64,000 bases of DNA, taken from contig NZ_FQWC01000002.1 of NCBI RefSeq assembly GCF_900129555.1, positions 248,001 through 312,000 on the forward strand, in the 5' to 3' direction. The position numbers and the translations under genes are program-made. This stretch comes from Flavobacterium defluvii. Its GTDB lineage: Bacteria > Bacteroidota > Bacteroidia > Flavobacteriales > Flavobacteriaceae. This document shows, in pieces, positions 18,501 through 26,409 of this stretch (position 1 is the stretch's first letter; the number at the start of each line of letters is the position of its first letter). The notes below the pieces were generated by a model. That model did not search any database, was not told the DNA's origin, and was given only the letters and a program-made list of their open reading frames with translations.

Positions 18501-18600
18501 GTTAAATGGAGATGGAAATCCTTACGGTACTCAGGGAGTTGAGCTTGATGCTTATCCGACATTAAGATCATTTGTAGTTGGTGCTAACTTAAAATTTTAA
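15580..18600 (+). CDS. SusC/RagA TonB-linked outer-membrane transporter
   Basis: This is an energy-dependent outer-membrane importer for oligosaccharides. The 1006 residues begin with a signal peptide ending near YMSGQ. A carboxypeptidase-regulatory-like domain follows (VKGKVVD-type start, GIPGAVIASSDARATADADFDGNF), then the conserved EVVVIGYGTRKK box, and a plug domain with VVIRGLGTALGGRTPLYIVDGM and DASALAIYGTRAANGVIIITTKKG. The rest is the beta-barrel, ending in a Phe as expected for BAM insertion. susD starts 4 bases after its stop, so the two are a translationally close pair. No anti-sigma interaction domain is visible, which fits control by the upstream HTH protein and not by an ECF system. 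Confidence 0.95.
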   Translation: MKNFIFSLFVLLLLPAYMSGQVQAIKGKVVDSSGMGIPGAVIASSDARATADADFDGNFTINAKPGDILKVSMLGFDPVSVPATTAPMTITLKEAADTALKEVVVIGYGTRKKIDNTTAISSLKGEEVAKTKVLNASQAIQGKAAGVQVTSSDLPGSTPSVVIRGLGTALGGRTPLYIVDGMATENINNINTNDITSYDILKDASALAIYGTRAANGVIIITTKKGKGDKVSVEIESFGGVRSPLKKVKMAGSNKFAYYTNSALQSTTFSQDQPVNTDWFDEITRTGSYTQNNVSISGATENIKYFFSLGNYEEKAVLNGLDFGRTTFRNNNEFKISKKLTLTQNFSLTSSKSTPKPLSAFTNAYKQSPVVPVFFPDGKYGVARVGDDGFASETGNSINNVGNPVAQLDFFDEQQRSVMLQGGLKLDYDILPSLKFTSQFNGEYYTWKQYNFDDTKNIWLAANPNKVSSDYEKEFPTANINLLTKGREQYYNWSLSNYLTYNKVFNEIHDIEVTAGVETYVKGAREKLTIKRKNVNEDSNYWSLKDVEYATNVTSYKDEVFNETKLASYLGRFQYKLMDRYLVTGTVRRDGSSNFAKGYRWGTFPAFGAGWIISKEAFLADSKVVNLLKLRGSWGKLGNQNVPLNSQGYTSGLNAYLGGSILYEGTTISSQIDPSLSWEITEETSAGFDIELLDNRLKGTFDVYDKNTNNVILNTKPYMSSGITTASPAHVGEVSNKGYEISLRWDDKINDDFSYWIGGNFSQNKNELTGLKNVVLSPVIGGGLGNGQDTKLLDNTTVGQPLGSFYIYQYAGFDTATGKMLYYNAAGDKVTQDALSATADKKYVGSSLPKTNYGVSVGFNYKNFDFSVDGYGTGGAKVYNGKKAQRFYGENIENSIATDFWTPNNITASNPAPFNQVPVASTYYLESGDFFRINNITLGYKLPLQENSFINACRIYVNAINPFITQKFSGFSPELNGDGNPYGTQGVELDAYPTLRSFVVGANLKF

Positions 18601-18604
18601 TACA

Positions 18605-20059
18605 ATGAAAAAGATATATATAGCAGCGTTTGTATTATCAGCGTTCTTTTTTACAGGATGTGCAGACGATTATTTAGATGTAGACCAAACAGAATCTATT
18701 TCGACAGACGATGTAGAGCTGTTTAATAATGAAGCTGGAGCTACTCAGTTCGTAACAGCGATTTACAACAAATTCTTAAATTGGGATATGACCTCTTTTG
18801 GATGGATCGGATTATCAAGTATTACATCTGATGATGCTGACAAAGGATCCTCTGCAGGTGATACAGGGACTGATAAAGACGTATTGGATGCATTGACTTA
18901 TAATGCTTCTAATCCTTCTGCTGAAAGTACATTTATTGCTAATTACGATGGAATTAATAAATGTAACCAGGCTTTAAATATGCTGCCAAAACTAGATAAA
19001 GTAAATGCCAATCTAAGAAACAGACTTGCTGGTGAAGCTAAATTTTTAAGAGCCTTTATGTATTTTACTTTAGTAAAATGTTATGGAGGGGTGCCAATCG
19101 TAGATCATTTACCAGTTCCTGGAAATGAGTCAGATAGAATTATGCAGTTAACACGTAAAACTTCTGCAGAAGTTTACGCTTTTATTGAAGCTGATTTGAA
19201 TGATGCAATTGCAGCATTACCTGAAAAAACAGCTTATGGAGCAAATGACAGAGCAAGAGCTTCAAAAGGAGCTGCTTATGCACTTTTAGCAAAAGTAAGT
19301 TTATACCAAAAGAAATGGCAGCAAGTAATTGATAATGCTAATAAGGTTACGGGTTATTCTATCGTAAGTGATTATGCTTCAATGTACAGAGCATCTGGAA
19401 AATTTGATTCAGAATCTATTTTTGAAATTTATGCTCAGGGTGCTGTACCAGCAAAAGGAATCGAAGGTTACTCTAACACACAAGGTGCTCGTGGTACTGG
19501 TGGTTGGGGTTGGGGATTTAATACACCATCTCAAAGCTTAGTAAATGCTTATGAGCCGGGTGATGTTAGAAAAGCAGCTACGATTATTTTTAGAGGCCAG
19601 ACTTTATACGATGGAAGAGTGATTCCAAATACAGTAGAGAATGAAAGATACAACTACAAAGCATATTCTTCATTATATACAAGTGCTTGGGAAACAGATG
19701 TTGATATTAAATATTTGAGATATGCTGAGGTTCTCTTAATGAAAGCTGAAGCTTTAAATGAATTAGGACAAACTTCTGATGCTATTCCGTTATTAAACCA
19801 AATTAGAAATAGAGCAGGTTTAGCAAATACAACTTATTCTTCACAAGCAGATATTAGAACAGCAATTTGGAGAGAAAGAAGAGTAGAAATGGCTTTTGAG
19901 CATGATAGATTTTTTGATTTAGTACGTACAGGTCAGGCTAAAGCAGCATTTGCTGTCGACGGAAAAACTTTTACAGAAGGTAAAAATGAATTATTCCCTA
20001 TCCCGGCATCATTCATTAAACAAGCTGATGGATTGTCAGCTCAAAACCCTGGTTATTAA
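18605..20059 (+). CDS. SusD/RagB glycan-binding lipoprotein
   Basis: This is the lid partner of the SusC pore on the cell surface. The 484-residue product begins MKKIYIAAFVLSAFFFTGC with the lipobox Cys at 19, followed by an acidic ADDYLDVDQTE, a usual surface-export pattern. The TPR-like helical scaffold of RagB/SusD is seen in LRNRLAGEAKFLRAFMYFTLVKCYGGVPIV and in RYAEVLLMKAEALNELGQTSDAIPLLNQIRNRAGL. The C-terminal end is typical (WRERRVEMAFEHDRFFDLVRTGQAKAAF, then FPIPASFI). Its start lies 4 bases after susC. Confidence 0.95.
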   Translation: MKKIYIAAFVLSAFFFTGCADDYLDVDQTESISTDDVELFNNEAGATQFVTAIYNKFLNWDMTSFGWIGLSSITSDDADKGSSAGDTGTDKDVLDALTYNASNPSAESTFIANYDGINKCNQALNMLPKLDKVNANLRNRLAGEAKFLRAFMYFTLVKCYGGVPIVDHLPVPGNESDRIMQLTRKTSAEVYAFIEADLNDAIAALPEKTAYGANDRARASKGAAYALLAKVSLYQKKWQQVIDNANKVTGYSIVSDYASMYRASGKFDSESIFEIYAQGAVPAKGIEGYSNTQGARGTGGWGWGFNTPSQSLVNAYEPGDVRKAATIIFRGQTLYDGRVIPNTVENERYNYKAYSSLYTSAWETDVDIKYLRYAEVLLMKAEALNELGQTSDAIPLLNQIRNRAGLANTTYSSQADIRTAIWRERRVEMAFEHDRFFDLVRTGQAKAAFAVDGKTFTEGKNELFPIPASFIKQADGLSAQNPGY

Positions 20060-20077
20060 TTCTAAAAGATATTAAAC

Positions 20078-20977
20078 ATGAAAAAAAATAAATCTATTTT
20101 ATTACTTTCTTCCGTTTTAGCTTCAGCATTTTTTGCTAGTTGCGAAGATAGTATTGATAAGGTAAACAGTCCAATTCCGTATGAGTCAATTGGAGGATAT
20201 GAAAATTCAGATGAAGTTGCTGCAGCGCATTTAGTATCTAAATTTAGTTTTGATGGTAATATTGCCGATTCAAAAAACAGCATAACTGACGGATCTGCAA
20301 CAAATGTTACTTATGGAACAGGTATAAAAGGAGAAGCTTACCAAGGCTCTGCAAGCTCTTTTATCAGTTATAACACTGTTGCAAATTCTGTTGTAAACTT
20401 AAAAAGTATTTCAGTTTCGATGTGGATTAAAACTGATCCACATACAGGTGGAGCCCAGTCATTGTTTATGCTTCCTAAGAAAACAGATTTCTGGGGAAAT
20501 ATTTTTACACTGATTGAAGGAACAGGACCAGCAACAACAATGTTATTGAAAAACCATATTCAAAAAGATGTTACACCTAGTATTCCTTGGTCAGGACAAT
20601 TTATTGAGCATGGAGGAGCAAATGTTTTGCCTAATATGTTTGGATCATGGAAACATGTAGTTTGGACTTACAACGGTACAAGTTCTACTTACAGCATTTA
20701 TATTGATGGTCAAAAGTTAGATATACCTGCTTCTATCTCAAAAAGATATGCTAGCGATCCTGCAACTGGAGGAGGTCCTTACGGAGAATTAGCGAATTCT
20801 GAAGTCTCTAAATTTATCATTGGAGGTTATCAACAGCATTTGGGAGCTCCATGGGGAAATCCTGATGGATGGATGCTTCATTACACGGGTTTAATGGATG
20901 AATTTAGAATTTATGATGCAGCTCTTACTGATAATGAAGTGGTAGCTCTTTACAAATTAGAAAAAGACAAAAGGTAA
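20078..20977 (+). CDS. LamG-domain surface lipoprotein (SusE/F position)
   Basis: The 299-residue protein has a lipoprotein signal (MKKNKSILLLSSVLASAFFASC) and one concanavalin-A-like LamG domain from about 45 to 295. Signs are VSKFSFDGNIADSKN, SISVSMWIKTDP, WKHVVWTYNGTSSTYSIYIDGQ and GLMDEFRIYDAALTDNEVVALYKL. In this position of a PUL it is probably a surface glycan-binding protein that feeds SusCD. No catalytic motif is seen. It ends at a terminator-like hairpin, so it closes the uptake part of the operon. Confidence 0.85.
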   Translation: MKKNKSILLLSSVLASAFFASCEDSIDKVNSPIPYESIGGYENSDEVAAAHLVSKFSFDGNIADSKNSITDGSATNVTYGTGIKGEAYQGSASSFISYNTVANSVVNLKSISVSMWIKTDPHTGGAQSLFMLPKKTDFWGNIFTLIEGTGPATTMLLKNHIQKDVTPSIPWSGQFIEHGGANVLPNMFGSWKHVVWTYNGTSSTYSIYIDGQKLDIPASISKRYASDPATGGGPYGELANSEVSKFIIGGYQQHLGAPWGNPDGWMLHYTGLMDEFRIYDAALTDNEVVALYKLEKDKR

Positions 20978-20988
20978 ATTTTTTTAAT

Positions 20989-21023
20989 ATACACCTGGAG
21001 CAAAAATCCGGGTGTATTTTTTA
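20989..21023 (+). terminator. Internal terminator-like hairpin in the PUL
   Basis: ATACACCTGG (20989-20998) pairs with CCGGGTGTAT (21008-21017) with one T-G wobble, followed by a T run. It separates the transport genes from the enzyme genes. No clear new promoter follows before 21049, so partial read-through would set the enzyme level. Confidence 0.75.
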
Positions 21024-21048
21024 ATACTAATTATAAGAAATTGATAAA

Positions 21049-22437
21049 ATGAAGATAGGTTTATATATTATTATGTTTTTAAGTGCTGTTAGTTCTTGTT
21101 CATCTTCTTCACCTGATGAAGGGAAAAGTGGCGGCACACCATTACCAACAAATCCAACAACACCAACAAAACCTCTAACAGATACTGAGGCAATGGATCA
21201 GGTACAAAAAGACGCAATAAAATATTTTTGGGAATATGCAGATTCTAATTCTAAACTGGCACGTGAAAGATATCTAACTGAAGATCCTAATTTTGAAGCT
21301 AATATTATTACGACTGGAGGTTCAGCTTTTGGGTTAATGAGTATTATTGTAGGGGTAGAAAGAGGTTTTTTGCCAAGAGCTGAAGCTGTTTCTAGACTTA
21401 CAACAGCATTAACTTTCTTAGAAAAAGCAGAACGTTTTCATGGAGCATGGCCACACTGGATGGACAATAAATCAGGAAAAGTAATTCCTTTTGGAACAAA
21501 AGATAATGGGGGAGATTTAGTAGAAACTTCTTTTGTATGCCAGGCATTAATTACAATCAGAGAATATTTTAAAAACGGAAGCACAAGTGAAAAAGAATTA
21601 GCTGTAAAAGCTGATGAACTTTGGAAAGGCGTCGAATGGGATTGGTATACACAAGGGCAGGATGCTTTATACTGGCATTGGTCGCCAAATTATGGATGGG
21701 AAATGAACTTTAAATTAGAAGGTTATAACGAATGTCTAATTACTTATGTAATGGCAGCATCATCACCAACTCATCCAATTTCTGCAGAAGCATATCATAA
21801 AGCATGGGCTAGAAGCGGGGCTATTGTAGACGGAAGATCTCAATATGGTATTCCGGTTGTGCTAAACTATAATGGAGCGTCAGGAAATGTAGGACCAATG
21901 TTCTGGTCACATTATTCTTATTTAGGTTTAGATCCAAATAATTTAAAAGACAAATATGCAGATTACTGGCAGTTAACTCAAAACCATGCTAAAATTATGG
22001 TTCAGTACAGTGTTGCTAATCCAAAAGGTTTCAAAGATTATTCAGATAAATGCTGGGGATTAACAGCAAGTTATACCAGAAATCCTGATGGAACAACAGG
22101 TTATACGGCTCATCAGCCAAATAACGACAATGGTGTAATTTCGCCTACAGCGGCTTTATCATCATTTCCATACACACCAGTTGAGTCTATGAAATTCCTT
22201 CATTATTTATATGATGAAAACAAAGCTAAATATGTTGGAATTGCAGGGCCTTATGATGCCTTTTCTCCACAATACAATTGGGTAACACCAAGATATTTAG
22301 CAATCGATCAGGGGACAATAGCACCAATGATTGAAAACTATAGAACAGGCTTATTATGGAAATTGTTTATGAACGCATCAGATACTAAACAGGGTTTAAA
22401 AAAACTTGGTTTTGCATCAGGGAAATACGGGATTTAA
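21049..22437 (+). CDS. GH144-type endo-beta-1,2-glucanase (glucoamylase-like family)
   Basis: The 462-residue lipoprotein starts MKIGLYIIMFLSAVSSC, then has a Ser/Pro/Thr linker. From about 50 it is an (alpha/alpha)6-barrel of the glycoamylase/GH144 type. Signatures are DAIKYFWEYADSNSKLARERY, TTGGSAFGLMSIIVGVERGF, YWHWSPNYGWEMNFKLEGYNECLITYVMAASSP, MFWSHYSYLGLDP, CWGLTAS and YLAIDQGTIAPMIENYRTGLLWKLFM. Known GH144 members are endo-beta-1,2-glucanases that release sophoro-oligosaccharides. Its place beside a GH3 beta-glucosidase and SusCD supports that activity. Related DUF-type members with other activities cannot be excluded. Confidence 0.85.
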   Translation: MKIGLYIIMFLSAVSSCSSSSPDEGKSGGTPLPTNPTTPTKPLTDTEAMDQVQKDAIKYFWEYADSNSKLARERYLTEDPNFEANIITTGGSAFGLMSIIVGVERGFLPRAEAVSRLTTALTFLEKAERFHGAWPHWMDNKSGKVIPFGTKDNGGDLVETSFVCQALITIREYFKNGSTSEKELAVKADELWKGVEWDWYTQGQDALYWHWSPNYGWEMNFKLEGYNECLITYVMAASSPTHPISAEAYHKAWARSGAIVDGRSQYGIPVVLNYNGASGNVGPMFWSHYSYLGLDPNNLKDKYADYWQLTQNHAKIMVQYSVANPKGFKDYSDKCWGLTASYTRNPDGTTGYTAHQPNNDNGVISPTAALSSFPYTPVESMKFLHYLYDENKAKYVGIAGPYDAFSPQYNWVTPRYLAIDQGTIAPMIENYRTGLLWKLFMNASDTKQGLKKLGFASGKYGI

Positions 22438-22450
22438 GATATAATCTATT

Positions 22451-23164
22451 ATGAAATGCAAACTAGGCTTATTACTGCTGTTAATTTCTGTATTTGGTTT
22501 TGCACAAACTGAAACAACAGGAAAAATAAAAACAGTTATTGTAACGAATAATGAATTAGGCTACATATTACACAAACCAGCCTATACAAAAGAAAAAAAG
22601 CCATTAATAGTTTTTATTTCAGGTGATGGAGAAAAAGGTACAGACCTGGAAAAAGTAAAAATTCACGGTCCTTTAAAATATTTAAAAACACATACATTGG
22701 ATGCTTACGTTTTAGCACCGCAATGTAAAGAGGATGAAAATTGGGATATTGAATCAATTTATCAGCTGATTTTAAAAATCCAGAAAGAAAATAAAATTGA
22801 TTCTGAAAGAATATATGTTACTGGTTTAAGCTCAGGAGGCTGGGCGTCTTGGAATTTGGCTTTTGCACATCCGGATCTATTTGCCGCAAATGTACCTGTC
22901 GCTGGTTTTGTAGATTTAATTCAGTTAGAAAAAACTTGTGAAATAGCCAATATTCCAACCAGGATATTCCACGGATTATTGGATGATGTTGTAAAAGTGG
23001 ATTACGCTGTCACAATATATAAAGAATTAAAAAAATGCAATGCAAAAGATGTTCAGTTAACTATTTTTGATGATGCTGGACATGACAGCTGGACAAGAGT
23101 TTATGACAATCCGGAAATTTATGACTGGATGTTGAAACAGAAAAAATTGAATACGAACAAATAA
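22451..23164 (+). CDS. Secreted esterase, alpha/beta hydrolase fold
   Basis: The 237-residue protein has a signal peptide ending at FGFAQ near 19. The catalytic triad can be placed as Ser127 in GLSSGG, Asp178 or Asp179 in HGLLDDVV and His211 in DAGHDSW. The layout is that of phospholipase/carboxylesterase or dienelactone-hydrolase-like enzymes. Genes of this kind in PULs often remove acyl groups from glycans. It lies 13 bases after the GH144-type gene and 10 before the GH3 gene, so all three are in one transcript. The acyl substrate is unknown; succinyl or similar groups on beta-1,2-glucan are one guess. Confidence 0.85.
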   Translation: MKCKLGLLLLLISVFGFAQTETTGKIKTVIVTNNELGYILHKPAYTKEKKPLIVFISGDGEKGTDLEKVKIHGPLKYLKTHTLDAYVLAPQCKEDENWDIESIYQLILKIQKENKIDSERIYVTGLSSGGWASWNLAFAHPDLFAANVPVAGFVDLIQLEKTCEIANIPTRIFHGLLDDVVKVDYAVTIYKELKKCNAKDVQLTIFDDAGHDSWTRVYDNPEIYDWMLKQKKLNTNK

Positions 23165-23174
23165 ATAAAATAGA

Positions 23175-25475
23175 ATGAAAAACAAATTAGTCTTACTTTT
23201 TTTAGGATGTGCTGTTTTGGGTTACGCTCAAAAAAAGAGCGCAAAAAGTACAGTGCAAATTAAACCTAAGTCGGAGTTTGTAGCAGAGTTAATGTCAAAA
23301 ATGACATTAGAAGAAAAATTAGGCCAGTTAAATTTACCTACATCTGGTGATATAACAACAGGACAGGCAAACAGCTCAAACGTTGCAAAAAATATTGCAG
23401 ATGGAAAAGTGGGCGGTTTGTTCAATATAAAATCAGTACAAAAAATTAAAGAAGTACAAAAAATTGCCGTAGAAAAAAGCCGTTTAAAAATTCCATTACT
23501 TTTTGGTATGGACGTTATACACGGTTACGAAACAACATTTCCAATTCCGTTAGGGTTGTCTTGTACCTGGGATATGGCTTTAATTGAAAGAAGTGCGCAG
23601 ATTGCTGCAAAAGAAGCAAGTGCTGACGGAATAAACTGGACATTCTCTCCAATGGTTGACATTTCTCGTGACCCAAGATGGGGAAGAGTTTCTGAAGGTT
23701 CTGGAGAAGATCCATATTTAGGAAGTCAGATTGCAAAAGCTATGGTAAACGGATATCAGCAGCACGATCTTTCAAAAAATAACTCAATTTTAGCTTGTGT
23801 TAAACACTTCGCATTATACGGAGCTCCGGAAGGTGGACGTGATTACAATACGGTTGACATGAGTCACATCAGAATGTTTAATGATTATTTTCCTCCTTAC
23901 AAAGCTGCAGTTGACGCTGGTGTAGGTTCGGTTATGGCTTCTTTCAATGAGATTGACGGAATCCCTGCAACTGGAAACAAATGGTTAATGACTGATGTTT
24001 TGAGAAAACAATGGGGCTTTAAAGGTTTTGTGGTAACAGATTTTACAGGAATTCCTGAAATGATCGAACACGGAATGGGTAATCTTCAGGACGTTTCTGC
24101 TTTAGCTTTAAACGCTGGTGTAGAAATGGATATGGTTGGTGAAGGTTTCTTAGGAACTTTGAAAAAATCTTTAGACGAAAAAAGAGTTTCTATAGAGACA
24201 ATTGACAATGCTGTCAGACTTATTTTAGAAGCAAAATATGATTTAGGATTATTCCAGGATCCATATAAATATTGTGATGAGAAGAGAGCTAAAACTGAAA
24301 TCTTCACAACAGACAGTAGAAAAGAGGCTCGCCAGATTGCCGCTCAGTCATTGGTGTTATTAAAAAACCAAAATCAATTACTGCCTCTTAAAAAATCAGG
24401 AACAATTGCTTTAATCGGGCCTTTGGCTGATGCTAAAGAAAATATGCCGGGAACTTGGAGTGTTGCTACAAGAATGGAAAATGCCGTTTCATTATTAGCA
24501 GGAATTAAAGAAGTAGCAGGACCATCAACAAAAGTTTTATATGCAAAAGGAAGTAACTTAGATTATGATGAAACTTTTGAAACAAATGCTACAATGTTTG
24601 GAAAAACATTACACCGTGATTCTCGTTCAAAAGAAGAATTATTGGCAGAAGCTTTAAAAGTAGCAAACCAATCTGATGTAATTGTTGCTGCTCTAGGAGA
24701 ATCTGCAGAAATGAGCGGAGAATCAAGCAGTCGTACGAATTTACAAATTCCACAAGCGCAAAAGGATTTATTAAACGCTTTATTAAAAACAGGAAAACCA
24801 GTTGTTTTAGTATTGTTTGACGGACGTCCGTTAGTAATTACGGATGAAGAAAAAACAGTTCCGGCCATATTAAATGCTTGGTTTGCTGGTACAGAAGCTG
24901 GTTATGCAATTGCTGATGTTTTATTCGGAGATGTAAATCCTTCTGGAAAATTGACTTCAACTTTCCCAAGAAGTGTTGGTCAATTGCCAATTTACTATGC
25001 GCACAAAAATACAGGAAGACCACTTTCTAATACAGAAGGGAAATTCGAAAAATTCAGATCAAACTATATTGACGAAAGAAACGAACCTTTATTTCCATTC
25101 GGATTTGGTTTGAGCTACACGACTTTTGATTATTCAAACCTGAAAATTTCTTCTGATAAAATGAATTTCAGCGGAAAATTAAAAGTAACAGTTGATGTAA
25201 CCAACACTGGAAATTACGACGGAAAAGAAACGGTTCAATTATACATCAGAGATTTAGTTGGTTCAGTAACAAGACCAGTTAGAGAATTAAAAGGTTTCCA
25301 AAAAATAACACTTAAAAAAGGTGAAAAACAAAGCGTAAGTTTTGACATTACGGTTGAAGATTTAAAATTTTATAACTCTGATTTACAATTCGTAGCAGAG
25401 CCTGGACAGTTTGATGTTTTCGTTGGAGGAAATTCTACTGCCGATAAGAAAGTTAGTTTTGAGTTAACTAAATAG
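23175..25475 (+). CDS. GH3 beta-glucosidase (BglX type)
   Basis: This exported enzyme of 766 residues cleaves beta-glucosides from the non-reducing end. It has a signal peptide to about 20, a TIM-barrel domain with MTLEEKLGQLN, LLFGMDVIHGYETTFPIPLG and DPRWGRVSEGSGEDPYLGS, and the nucleophile Asp289 in FVVTDFTG. An (alpha/beta)6 sandwich follows with LLPLKKSGTIALIGPLAD and ALGESAEMSGESSSR, and the C-terminal FN3-like domain starts near 655. The position after a GH144-type glucanase suggests sophorose and sophoro-oligosaccharides as substrates. It ends the first enzyme unit at a strong terminator. Confidence 0.94.
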   Translation: MKNKLVLLFLGCAVLGYAQKKSAKSTVQIKPKSEFVAELMSKMTLEEKLGQLNLPTSGDITTGQANSSNVAKNIADGKVGGLFNIKSVQKIKEVQKIAVEKSRLKIPLLFGMDVIHGYETTFPIPLGLSCTWDMALIERSAQIAAKEASADGINWTFSPMVDISRDPRWGRVSEGSGEDPYLGSQIAKAMVNGYQQHDLSKNNSILACVKHFALYGAPEGGRDYNTVDMSHIRMFNDYFPPYKAAVDAGVGSVMASFNEIDGIPATGNKWLMTDVLRKQWGFKGFVVTDFTGIPEMIEHGMGNLQDVSALALNAGVEMDMVGEGFLGTLKKSLDEKRVSIETIDNAVRLILEAKYDLGLFQDPYKYCDEKRAKTEIFTTDSRKEARQIAAQSLVLLKNQNQLLPLKKSGTIALIGPLADAKENMPGTWSVATRMENAVSLLAGIKEVAGPSTKVLYAKGSNLDYDETFETNATMFGKTLHRDSRSKEELLAEALKVANQSDVIVAALGESAEMSGESSSRTNLQIPQAQKDLLNALLKTGKPVVLVLFDGRPLVITDEEKTVPAILNAWFAGTEAGYAIADVLFGDVNPSGKLTSTFPRSVGQLPIYYAHKNTGRPLSNTEGKFEKFRSNYIDERNEPLFPFGFGLSYTTFDYSNLKISSDKMNFSGKLKVTVDVTNTGNYDGKETVQLYIRDLVGSVTRPVRELKGFQKITLKKGEKQSVSFDITVEDLKFYNSDLQFVAEPGQFDVFVGGNSTADKKVSFELTK

Positions 25476-25496
25476 TTGGTTTATTGATTAGTAAAG

Positions 25497-25528
25497 AGCC
25501 CTTCGTTTGGTTGACGGAGGGCTTTTTC
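25497..25528 (+). terminator. Rho-independent terminator after the GH3 gene
   Basis: AGCCCTTCGT (25497-25506) pairs with ACGGAGGGCT (25514-25523) with one wobble, a 7-base loop and a T run. It splits the PUL into two transcription units. Confidence 0.88.
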
Positions 25529-25566
25529 ATAAAAAGACATTTTTTATCATCATAAAATTTAAATTA

Positions 25567-26352
25567 ATGAAAATCATACAAAGACTTAAGACATTACTTT
25601 TTTTGACAATTATAATTGTTTTTAATTCTTGTAGTACAGAAAAGAATGCTGTAGTAGCACATCGCGGCGCATGGAAAAAAAACAATCTGCCGGAAAATTC
25701 TATTGCATCACTAAGACATGCAATTGATTTAAAACTACCCGGATCAGAATTTGATGTTTGGAGAACTGCTGATGATTCACTTGTAATTAATCACGATGCA
25801 CATTACAATAAGTTGCTTATTGAAGAAACCAATTATGTTGATTTAATGAGATTTAGGCTTTCTAATGGAGAAAAACTTCCTACTTTATATGAATATATTT
25901 CAGAAGGAAAAAAGAATAACAAACACACTCTTTTGGTCTGCGAAATAAAACCTTCGGAAATAAGTAAAGAAAGAGGGCAAAAAACAGCAGTAATGGCTGT
26001 TGAAACTATTAAGCAACTTAAAGCGGATAAAATTACCTGCTATATTAGTTTTGATTATGATATTTTAAAGCAAATTAGAAAAATTGATTCTAAAACATCT
26101 TTACAGTATTTAGAAGGAAATAAATCTCCGAAAGAAGTAAAAGCTGATAAAATCAACGGTGTCGATTATCATTATTCTGTCTTTAAAAAACATCCGGAAT
26201 GGATTAAAGAAGCAAAAGACAATGATATTATTTTAAATGCCTGGACTGTCAATGAAACGGCTGACATGGATTGGATTATACAAAATAAATTCAATTACAT
26301 TACCACAAACGAACCTGAACTTTTAAGCCAAAAATTAAAAGAGAGAAAATAG
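25567..26352 (+). CDS. Glycerophosphodiester phosphodiesterase family lipoprotein
   Basis: The ATG at 25567 gives a lipoprotein signal (MKIIQRLKTLLFLTIIIVFNSC); an earlier in-frame start at 25507 falls inside the terminator stem-loop. The 261-residue mature enzyme has the GDPD signature: His32-Arg33-Gly in VVAHRGAWKK, PENS, the metal-binding E-x-D in GSEFDVWRT, and the second His-Asp in INHDAHYNK. Near the end it has NAWTVNETADMDWII and FNYITTNEPELL, both usual for the family. It hydrolyses glycerophosphodiesters. In this PUL it may remove sn-1-phosphoglycerol from substituted cyclic beta-1,2-glucans, which is my inference. It could equally serve phospholipid turnover. Confidence 0.88.
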   Translation: MKIIQRLKTLLFLTIIIVFNSCSTEKNAVVAHRGAWKKNNLPENSIASLRHAIDLKLPGSEFDVWRTADDSLVINHDAHYNKLLIEETNYVDLMRFRLSNGEKLPTLYEYISEGKKNNKHTLLVCEIKPSEISKERGQKTAVMAVETIKQLKADKITCYISFDYDILKQIRKIDSKTSLQYLEGNKSPKEVKADKINGVDYHYSVFKKHPEWIKEAKDNDIILNAWTVNETADMDWIIQNKFNYITTNEPELLSQKLKERK

Positions 26353-26409
26353 ATTTTCAGCTTCATTTTTACTGAGATGAATTCTATATAAACTTAAAAA
26401 GAATACAAA

